DNA from: Holophaga sp.
Lineage (GTDB): Bacteria; Acidobacteriota; Holophagae; Holophagales; Holophagaceae
Direction of reading: 5' to 3'
Length of the DNA: 5,320 bases
NCBI GenBank assembly: GCA_016715205.1
Contig: JADKBC010000050.1
Location: 1 to 5,320, forward strand
In this document: positions 1 through 5,320 of the stretch, piece by piece
Layout: the number at the start of each line of letters is the position of its first letter
How positions within the stretch are numbered: the first letter of the stretch is position 1
Notes under the pieces: generated by a model
What the model saw: only the letters and a program-made list of their open reading frames with translations
What the model was told of the DNA's origin: nothing
Databases searched by the model: none
Made by a program: the position numbers and the translations under genes

Positions 1-1638
1 AGTCCTCTTTTACCAGGGCATGGAAAAGGTCCTGGATTCTGGCGTCAGGATTCTCGTGGAAATTGGACCGCATCCGGCCCTCACCCCGGCTGTCGCTTCT
101 GCATTTGATACGCCAGATTTGCGCGATTCCGACCCTGGCGCGACAAAAAGACAGCGCCAATATCCTCGGCGCCCTGGCTGCGCTATATGTCAACGGCGCC
201 AGCCTGAAACTTGACCGCCTGTTCTGGAGCCCGGTCTACCACAAGGTCTCGCTGCCCCTCTATCCATTCCGGCAGGAGCGCTACTGGCTGACCTCAAACG
301 GCATCCTGGATGTGGCCCCCGAAACCTACATGGTGGTGTCACGCGAGAATTACAAAAAGGAAGAAACTCTGGAACATTCAGAGCTTCCGGAACTGCCAGA
401 GCTCCACCCGCTGCTTGGCAAAGCCGTGACCCGCACGTCCCGCAAGACAGTCTTTGAGACTGGTCTAAAGACCTCCAGCCCCTGGACAGATCACCGCGTG
501 TTGGATGCCACGGTCTTCCCCGGCACTGCCTACCTGGAAATGGCTGCCCGCGGCTTCGCCGCTGTCCACGGGCTAACCTGGCAGTCGGTCCAGATTCGGG
601 ATGTGGTTTATGAACGCCCGCTCCTGCTTTCCACCCCTGCAAAGAAAGAGCTCACTTGTTTCGAAACTCCCCAAAACGGCAGCGGCGCAGTACCGCAGAT
701 TCACCGGCGGCGACCCGCGCACTCCGTCTACTGGGCGGGGCGTGACGGCAGAGGCCAGCCCGTCCGTAGACCTGCAGGCTGAATTTGAGCCGCCGGGATA
801 CCGGAAATGAAGATCGGTATATTTCTGGAGAACTGCGGATGCGCGGCTCGAATACGGCGCTCAGTTTGCCAACGTGCGAGCTTTGGCTGGGCAAACCCGG
901 CTCTGGCGAAGCCTTTGCCGGATTGCCACCACGGCTGCCGCCGGCGGCCTGAACCCTTCCACAACGCCGTGGTTCTGGACGGCAGTCTGCATGTCTTTGG
1001 CGCCGCTCTGAGTACAAGGATGTCCGCATGGGCGCTGAACGCCTATGTCGGCGACAATCCAGTCGGTGACATTCTCAGGCGAGCTGCCCGGCCAGATCTG
1101 GAGCCATGAAGGTCAGCGCCAGCCGCGATGGGCGCGCTGCCCTGGCAACCATCCGGGTGATGGATGAGACCGGCCGCCTGTTGGCCGAGTTTGCCAATCT
1201 CGAACTGCGCCGGGCAACCTCCATGACAGCCGGAAGTCAGTCTGGCCTGGCGGGCAAGCGCAGCGGCGGCGGCGATTCCACCCCAGAACTTTCAAGACCC
1301 GGGCCCAACTCTCCCGGAATGCTGCGCCATTGTCCCGCCGCGAACGGGTCCTCCAAATTTCCAGGTGGCTGGCAACCGAAGTCAAAGACACCCTCGGGCA
1401 GGCTGCCGAAGGGTTAAACATCGACAAGCTGCCGCCCTCCACCGCCTTCATTGAGATCGGGCTGGATTCGCTGCTGGTGACTGAGCTGCAGCGCCGCATC
1501 CAGGAAAAGCTGGAATTTCGTTTCAAACCCATGCAGGGGTTGGGTTACCAATCAATTGAAAGTCTGGCAGAGTTCATTCATGACGATGTACTCTTTGCAG
1601 ATATCAGGACCGATGCCGCCCTGCCAGAAACCAAGTAA
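1..1638 (+). CDS. Type I polyketide synthase, C-terminal part (AT tail-DH-ACP), partial and frameshifted
   Basis: This is the 3' end of a modular PKS that extends and dehydrates a carrier-bound acyl chain in the cytoplasm. Domain order seen: AT C-terminus (VEIGPHPALTP), post-AT linker (LPLYPFRQERYW), DH (about 402-1215), a linker of about 40 residues, ACP, then TAA at 1636-1638. No KR, ER or TE is present, so β-keto reduction and chain release must come from elsewhere. The frame changes several times: frame 2 to 3 near 100-135, then near 735, 800, 954, 1010, 1045, 1070, 1100 and 1215-1265. The DH still spans about 270 residues when stitched, which is normal for the family, so the breaks look like single-base indels. 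The 5' end is outside the window. The gene is followed after about 20 bases by a radical SAM gene and then an NRPS. The family is certain; whether the copy is functional in the organism is not decidable here. Confidence 0.9.
2..300 (+). other. AT domain C-terminus and post-AT linker
   Basis: Frame 2 reads YQGMEKVLDSGVRILVEIGPHPALT, split here as YQGMEKVLDSG and VRILVEIGPHPALT; the second part matches the conserved end of PKS acyltransferase domains (EIGPHPxL). After a frame change at about 100-135 the reading continues in frame 3 as LARQKDSANILGALAALYVN and then LPLYPFRQERYWL, the typical post-AT linker that packs against KS and AT. The AT active-site serine motif (GHSxG) and the extender-unit specificity motif (YASH/HAFH type) lie upstream of the window, so malonyl versus methylmalonyl preference cannot be read. 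Confidence 0.88.
402..1215 (+). other. PKS dehydratase (DH) domain, double hot-dog fold, frameshifted
   Basis: The domain removes water from a β-hydroxyacyl-ACP to give an enoyl chain. It begins with LHPLLGKAV and carries the N-terminal hot-dog motif HRVLDATVFPG; the catalytic His codon is 492-494. The family motif is HxxxGxxxxP, and here the Gly position is Asp (504-506). The second hot-dog includes RLEYGAQFANVRAL (about 844-885) and LDGSLHVFGAAL, which supplies the catalytic Asp (978-980) and the DxxxH histidine (990-992). It ends with DETGRLLAEFANLELRRAT. Both catalytic residues are therefore present. The stitched length, about 270 residues, is normal. At least six frame changes occur inside it, including CCC at 954-956 (AACCCTTCC, expected one more C for NPFHN) and CTGAGTAC at 1008-1015 (expected CTGGAGTAC). 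Confidence 0.88.
1330..1610 (+). other. Acyl carrier protein (ACP) domain
   Basis: The carrier holds the growing chain on a phosphopantetheine arm. The frame is clean from about 1265 to the stop. The Ser attachment motif is IGLDSLLVTEL, with the Ser codon at 1468-1470, followed by the helix III region YQSIESLAEFIHDDVL. Only about 40 residues, basic and low in structure, separate it from the DH, so there is no room for a KR. A short tail of about 15 residues follows. No thioesterase or recognisable docking domain is visible, so the acyl chain is probably passed in trans to the NRPS encoded downstream. Confidence 0.93.
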
Positions 1639-1668
1639 GCTTTACAGATGACAACAATATGAGCAACC
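1639..1668 (+). other. Short PKS/radical SAM junction
   Basis: About 20 bases separate the PKS stop (TAA 1636-1638) from the proposed radical SAM start. The stretch and the following 70 bases are clearly AT-richer (about 44% GC over 1641-1740) than the flanking coding DNA. I see no terminator hairpin, no convincing promoter pair and no strong Shine-Dalgarno sequence, so co-transcription with the PKS is likely. Confidence 0.45.
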
Positions 1669-3069
1669 TTTCTGGATGTTAACTTCGCCCTCGATTTTAT
1701 CGAAAGCCACCTGGACAAACGCCAGGTGAACAAAATTCAACACTCTTTTCCTTCACCCCGCTTTTGGAATGAGCCCAACGTGCCGGTTCAACAAACCCTG
1801 GCCGACCGCCAGAAGCTGCATTCGCTCAAGATGGGCTCGCCGGTCAATTTGTATTTCGGTGTGCCCTACTGTATCCAGACCGACCCCGGTAAATGCGGGT
1901 ACTGTCTGTTCCCGGTTGAGGTGTTTTCCGGAAATATTGATCTGGAGATCTACTTCGACTACCTGCGCCGTGAAGCTGCCATGTACAAAGACTTTCTCAA
2001 AGATATCCCCCTGGGGGCGGTTTTCTTTGGCGGCGGCACCTCCAATCTCTACAAGGAGACCAAGTACGGCGAGCTGATGGACCTGGTGCGCCAGCTTTTC
2101 CCAGTGATCCCAGAGTATGTGGATATCACCCTGGAAGGTATTCCGCAGTTGTTCACTCGCGAGAAAATCAAAGCCATCAAAGATGCTGGCATGAACCGGA
2201 TCAGCATGGCGTTCAGCAGGTAAATGAACGTCTGAACAGTTTCAGCGGCCGCAAACAGAAAACCAAACACGTCATCCAGACCCTGGATTGGAGCGTGAGT
2301 TTGGCCTAGCTGCCAATATCGACCTGATGATCTTCGGCTGGCCCAGCAAACGGTCCAGACCATGGTCGAACCTGGAGACTGTCATCAAATGGGGCGTGTA
2401 CGAGATCACCCATTACGAGCTGAATGTTGCGGGCCCACCGACTTTGCCCTGAATCGCTACCACGAACTTCCCAGCACGTTCTCCAACCTGGAGATGTACC
2501 GGGTCTCGCGTGATCTTCTGAAAAGCCATGGCTATGAACAGGTCACAGCCTATAACTGGCGCAAACCTGGCGATCCATTTTCGCGTGGCCCCATAGAAGG
2601 GTACCTCAACGCTTTGACATGGATACCCTCGATTGGGTTATCCACGCCCAAACCTTCTTCGCGATACCGCCCTGGGAAGCAGGGGCACAACTGGTCATTC
2701 ATGTAGGAGCAAACTGGACGAATACCAAGCCGCCATCGTGCCGGACGGTTCCTCCGGCCCGAAACGCGTTTCCGCCACTCGCATAATTTCATGCTCTCTG
2801 GTCTGGCGCAATCTTTTTGGCCTGGAATTAACCGCGAGGAATTCGCTGCTGCCTTTGACAAGAGGATGTCGATGTCTTGGGAGGTGTTGAAAGGCCCTCG
2901 AGCAGGTTAATTTTGTAGAGATCACGCCGGAGAAGGTCCAGCTCGTCGGTGACGGACCTTTCTACACGCCTTTAATCCAGACTTTGCTGGCTGAAAACCG
3001 CTACCGCCAGCTGCGGGAGAAAATGGTCAACTTGGGCGGGATGGCCTTGTATATCGAACAGGAAACTGA
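1659..3069 (+). CDS. HemN/HemW-like radical SAM enzyme, frameshifted; candidate polyketide methylase or cyclopropanase
   Basis: The protein belongs to the coproporphyrinogen III oxidase-like (HemN) branch of radical SAM enzymes, which bind a 4Fe-4S cluster and cleave S-adenosylmethionine to start radical chemistry. Seen: a cysteine cluster YCIQTDPGKCGYC (Cys codons 1870, 1894, 1903; CX7CX2C instead of the usual CX3CX2C), the SAM-binding FFGGGTSNL (about 2023-2049), then TLEGIPQLFT, AGMNRISM, VQQVNERL, NIDLMIFGWP and ITHYELNV, all in HemN order. The tail (LDEYQAAIV, NREEFAAAFDKR, FVEITPEKVQLVGDGPFYTP) resembles the HemN C-terminal domain. Length about 470 residues. Start: ATG 1659 (MSNL) joined by an indel at about 1668-1672 to LDVNFALDFIESHL in frame 1; ATG 1648 is an alternative blocked by TGA at 1660. 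No clear ribosome binding site is seen. Frame breaks near 2209, 2290, 2345, 2369, 2432, 2606, 2708 and later. The end is inferred (TGA 3067-3069 after an A-run indel). Placement between PKS and NRPS argues for tailoring rather than haem synthesis. Confidence 0.85.
1861..2049 (+). other. Radical SAM core: iron-sulfur cysteine cluster and GGGT SAM-binding motif
   Basis: In one uninterrupted frame the sequence reads VPYCIQTDPGKCGYCLFP and, about 40 residues later, AVFFGGGTSNL. The three Cys and the GGGT stretch are at the spacing expected for the HemN family apart from four extra residues between the first and second Cys. The segment from 1669 to 2209 has no frame break and reads as good protein on both sides of the cluster, so the insertion is unlikely to be a base-calling error. 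Confidence 0.88.
2205..2295 (+). other. Two apparent single-G deletions breaking the radical SAM gene
   Basis: At 2206-2214 the bases are ATGGCGTTC. HemN proteins have a Gly-Val-Gln here (RISMGVQQVNERL), which needs ATGGGCGTTC, so one G of a GGG run is missing; this creates the TAA at 2221. At about 2286-2294 GATTGGAGCGTGAG again lacks one G: restoring it gives LDWEREFGLAANIDL in continuous frame, and without it a TAG follows. Both point to homopolymer indels. Confidence 0.7.
2420..2725 (+). other. Further homopolymer-type frame breaks in the radical SAM gene
   Basis: At 2426-2436 GTTGCGGGCCCACC needs one extra G to read VAGPTDFALNRY. At about 2605, TACCTCAACGC needs one base to join GYL to QRFDMDTLDWVI. 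At about 2703-2712 CATGTAGGAGCAAAC needs one extra G to read HVGSKLDEYQAAIV. Each repair restores family-like protein in the next frame, and two of the three lie in G runs. Confidence 0.62.
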
Positions 3070-3132
3070 ACGCCCATCAGACCCAAAAGAAGAAGGCCGC
3101 CTCCAACCCGGTGGAAGTACCAGCGCAAGATG
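3060..3132 (+). other. Radical SAM/NRPS boundary, unresolved
   Basis: As printed, frame 2 is open from the radical SAM tail (AENRYRQLREKM, about 2990-3021) through to AYNDAIAVRLQG of the C domain, so no stop separates the genes in that frame. Frame 1 has TGA at 3067-3069, reached if the AAA at 3063-3065 lacks one A (IEQEN then stop). Frame 3 supplies the Lys-rich leader KKKAASNPVEV. A stop/start overlap is my preferred model, a fusion the alternative. Confidence 0.35.
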
Positions 3133-5320
3133 GAACTGGCTCCATCCCAGCAGCATGGCACCATCGCCCAGCCGCTGCTCCGATGAAGCCAGCGCAGCCT
3201 ATAACGACGCCATCGCTGTCCGTTTGCAGGGAGCCCTGAATGGAACTGCCCTGCAGGCAGCCGTGGAAGAGGAGGGCGCAGCCGGTAACAGAGGCGGCGC
3301 TGCATGCATCATTGGATCCCGATTCCAACACACTCGTGGTGGGCAGCGGTGAACCCCTGGAACTGACGGTGTCAATTTCCACCCAGACCGGCTGGCAGCG
3401 CGCCTGGATGATATCGTCGGGCGGCCGTTCAAAAATCGGCTCCGGCTGTTTCGGGCAGAACTGCTGCGCCTGAACGAGAGCGAGCATATTCTGGGTACTG
3501 GTTGATCACCAGCTTTATTGGAAATGCAGGCTTTGATTGAAATCCTGGCAGACATTGCCCGGCTGTACCAGTTGTTTTCGGTAAACAAGGAGGCCGGAAC
3601 TGCTCCGCCCGTCCTTCAATGGACGGATTACCTGGCGCTGGTGAGACAGCCGAAGCCAAAACCGCCCACCAGGAGGCAGAAATTAATGGAAAGCGCTCCC
3701 TTCCGGCGTGCCGCCCTCAATCTGCCGGAAGATCTGCCGCGCCTGGTGAAAAGTACAGGCGCCCCGTCTGGCGCTGGAGCGGATCCAGGCCTGCGCCGGG
3801 CCCGCTGCGCCTGCAGGCTGATGGGCTCGGGCTGGACCTGGAGTCTCTCCTGCTGGCTGCCTTTGATTGTATCTGCACCGCCTTTCCGCCGGGCCGATCT
3901 GGTGATTGGCGTCGAGAGCCAGCCTTTTTTCAGCGATACCGGCATCCCGGCGATCGCCCGGACGCGCAACCTGCTGCCCATCTTGTCGTTCTATGAGCCC
4001 GGGCGCAGTTTTCAGGAATGGGCCAGGTCACTGGCCGCCTGGATGCAGGAGGCCCAGACTCACCGGCACATGCCGCTGGCCGAACTTCTCCACCTGCTTA
4101 GCCCCGCCTGACCAAAGCCGTTCCCCGTTATTCGGTGTGGGTATCCGCACGGTCTTTCAGCGGCGCCAGCCTCAGCGGGCGGCGGCAGTCGGCCTGGGCT
4201 GCCCTTCCTGGCTCGGGGGCCCGCTATGACCTCGATCTGACAGCCGAAATCGATTCGGCCGGCATCCGTCTGGTGTGCGATTGCAGCAACTAGCTTTTCG
4301 CCCGGCCAGTGTGGAGCGCTGGCTGCGGGGTGTACAGGCTGTACTGCGCGGCAGCCTTGCCAGCCCCGATCAACCCTGCGCCAGCCTGCCTGTGCAGCCC
4401 GAAATGGAACAGCACATCCTCGAGGTGGCCTGGAACCGCACCGAAAGAGCCTTTCCGCGTTCGCAAACGGTTCTCGATCAGATCCAGGTCCAGGTGCTGG
4501 CACGGCCAGAAAGTCCGGCCCTGCGCTTCCATAACGCACACCTGACCTACCGGCAGCTTGGCCTGCGGGTCGATCAAATGGCGGCTGCCCTCCTGGAACA
4601 TGGCGTCAGCCGCGGAGACCGGGTGGGTATCCTGATCAGGCGCTCGTTGGATCTGGTGCCCGCCATCTGGCAGTTCTGGCGGGTGGAGCGCTGTATGTGC
4701 CCCCCTGGATATCAGCTTCCCGACCTCCCGCCTGGCGTACATGCTGGAAGATGCCTGTGCAGATCGTGCTTGCGAGCCGGGAGGCTGTTCCGCTGCTGGA
4801 TAACCAGCCCGGAATTCGAATTGTGGTTCTTGAAGATATCCTGGCCGCGGCCCCAACATCCCTGGCGGCGCATCCTTCAGCCTCAAGCGCTGACAGCGCC
4901 ATCATCCTGTTTACCTCCGGCTCAACCGGCAAGCCAAAGGGTGTCGAGATCCGGCATTCGTCTTTGCTCAATTTGCTGCTGGCTGCAAAACAGCTTCTGG
5001 ATTTCCAGCCGGGTGACACCTGGCTTGCGCTGACAACCATCACCTTCGATATTAGTGAAAACGAACTGCTGATGCCTTTGATGACCGGCGGGTGCGTGGA
5101 GATCGGCGAAGAAGGCCTGACTGCAGATGGGATCCAGCTTGCCGCCCGGATCGCCGGCTGCAAGCCAACCCACATCCAGGCCACACCCAGCACCTTCAAG
5201 GCCTTGTTGGCTGCCTCCTGGCAGGGAGACCCGGCGCTTTGTCTGGTTTCAGCCGGTGAAGCACTCAGCCGTGACCTGGCCGAGCAGCTCCTGCCAAAGT
5301 GTCAGGAGTTATGGAACCTG
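3066..5320 (+). CDS. Nonribosomal peptide synthetase, N-terminal part (C-A), partial and frameshifted
   Basis: The enzyme should activate an amino acid and join it to the acyl chain delivered by the upstream PKS. Seen: C domain from about 3133 (ELAPSQQ) to about 4320, then an A domain from about 4400 to the window edge with core motifs A1 to A4. Start is uncertain. CTG 3066 in frame 3 gives LNAHQTQKKKAASNPVEV, a Lys-rich leader that meets ELAPSQQ (frame 1) through an indel near 3128; it would overlap the preceding stop TGA (3067-3069) in the CTGA arrangement typical of coupled genes. ATG 3130 (MELAPSQQ) is the other choice. Frame changes are frequent up to 4754, after which about 190 residues read cleanly to the edge. 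A5 to A10, the carrier domain and any later modules are outside the window. A fusion with the radical SAM protein is not excluded. Confidence 0.87.
3130..4330 (+). other. NRPS condensation (C) domain, divergent active-site region
   Basis: C domains form the amide bond between an upstream acyl donor and a downstream aminoacyl acceptor. In order: ELAPSQQ (C1-like), AYNDAIAVRLQGALN, LHASLDPDSNTLVVGSGE, DRLAARLDDIVGRPF, LFRAELLRLNESEHIL, LIEILADIARLYQLF, LNLPEDLPRLV, LQADGLGLDLESLLLAAFD, RADLVIGVESQPFF, MPLAELLHLLSP, QSRSPLFGVGI, YDLDLTAEIDSAGIRLVCD and ASVERWLRGVQAVL. This is the C-domain plan at about 395 residues, slightly short of the usual 420 or so. The position of the HHxxxDG motif (about 3501-3525) reads VDHQLY in frame 3, then LEMQALIEIL in frame 2, so the second His is kept but the Asp-Gly is not found in any frame. 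The usual GTPVAGR motif is replaced by GVESQPF. Several frame breaks occur. Confidence 0.82.
4400..5320 (+). other. NRPS adenylation (A) domain, N-terminal subdomain, partial
   Basis: A domains activate an amino acid as its adenylate. Motifs: VAWNRTERAFP leader, A1 region LTYRQLGLRVDQMAAALLEH with GDRVGILI, A2 recoverable as GALYVPLDISFPTSRLAYML across a frame change in the C6 run at 4700-4705, A3 LFTSGSTGKPKGVEIRH (4907-4957), and A4 FDISENELLMPL (Asp codon 5048-5050, the position that usually binds the α-amino group, so an α-amino acid substrate is likely). SAGEALS follows at about 5250. By alignment to the GrsA PheA pocket the visible positions read 235 D, 236 I, 239 N, 278 A, 299 V, 301 A and 322 L; positions 330 and 331 are outside. 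I do not recognise this code. From 4754 the frame is intact to the edge. Confidence 0.9.

Noticed and set aside
190..642. Minus-strand ORF of 150 codons across the AT linker and DH
   Set aside because: The + strand in the same stretch encodes clear PKS linker and DH motifs. The antisense product is low-complexity, rich in Arg, Gly and Pro, with no family resemblance.
1639..1740. Internal promoter in the AT-richer junction
   Set aside because: TTTACA at 1641 and CAATAT at 1655 resemble promoter hexamers only weakly and the spacing is wrong; no support beyond base composition.
1726..2223. A separate small radical SAM protein starting at GTG 1726 and ending at TAA 2221
   Set aside because: The same frame continues upstream to 1669 as good protein (LDVNFALDFIESHL), and HemN-like sequence continues after the stop in another frame, so both ends are artefacts of indels.
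3480..3560. Heterocyclization (Cy) domain instead of a C domain
   Set aside because: Position 1 of the motif is Asp, as in Cy DxxxxD, but the second Asp is absent in all frames and the N-terminus ELAPSQQ lacks the Cy-type QQAYxxGR signature.
3240..4229. Several independent small + strand ORFs (3240-3473, 3518-4111, 3906-4229)
   Set aside because: Taken in order and switching frames they reproduce one condensation domain, so they are fragments of a single NRPS gene.
4290..4886. Long minus-strand ORFs at 4290-4886 and 4636-5199
   Set aside because: They lie opposite conserved A-domain motifs (A1 to A4) and read as typical antisense shadows of GC-rich coding DNA.
1..5320. CRISPR arrays, tRNA genes, insertion sequences, inverted repeats
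   Set aside because: Reading both strands showed no regular repeats, no cloverleaf-like sequence and no transposase or terminal-repeat signals.

Overview
The window is an internal slice of a bacterial hybrid polyketide/nonribosomal-peptide gene cluster, with all genes on the + strand. DNA is moderately GC-rich (roughly 60% by eye) and tightly packed, with no RNA genes, mobile elements or CRISPR arrays visible. The host cannot be named from this sequence. A GC-rich bacterium with large modular synthases fits (Chloroflexota, Myxococcota or a cyanobacterium-like lineage are guesses only).

Layout: (1) bases 1-1638, the 3' end of a modular type I polyketide synthase: tail of an acyltransferase (AT), post-AT linker, a full-length dehydratase (DH), then directly an acyl carrier protein (ACP) and stop, with no ketoreductase (KR), enoylreductase (ER) or thioesterase (TE). 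(2) About 1659-3069, a HemN/HemW-like radical SAM protein with an unusual CX7CX2C cysteine cluster. (3) About 3066-5320, the 5' part of a nonribosomal peptide synthetase: a divergent condensation (C) domain and most of the N-terminal subdomain of an adenylation (A) domain, running off the right edge.

The reading frames are broken in more than twenty places. Domain lengths and motif order are nearly normal once frames are stitched together. Several of the best-resolved breaks fall in short G or C runs where one base seems missing (for example near 2209, 2290, 2432 and 2708). This looks more like uncorrected single-base indel errors than real gene decay, so I annotate three genes rather than many small ORFs. 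Intact stretches are about 1265-1638, 1669-2209 and 4754-5320.

Working together: the most interesting reading is that the KR-less AT-DH-ACP synthase and the HemN-like radical SAM enzyme form a pair like Jaw4/Jaw5 of the jawsamycin (polycyclopropanated polyketide) pathway, where an iterative KR-less PKS works with a trans-acting KR and a radical SAM cyclopropanase. Here the next gene is an NRPS, so the product would be an (oligo)cyclopropanated or otherwise radical-modified acyl chain condensed with an amino acid. That is inference from domain order and neighbourhood; the KS, any trans KR and the rest of the NRPS lie outside the window.
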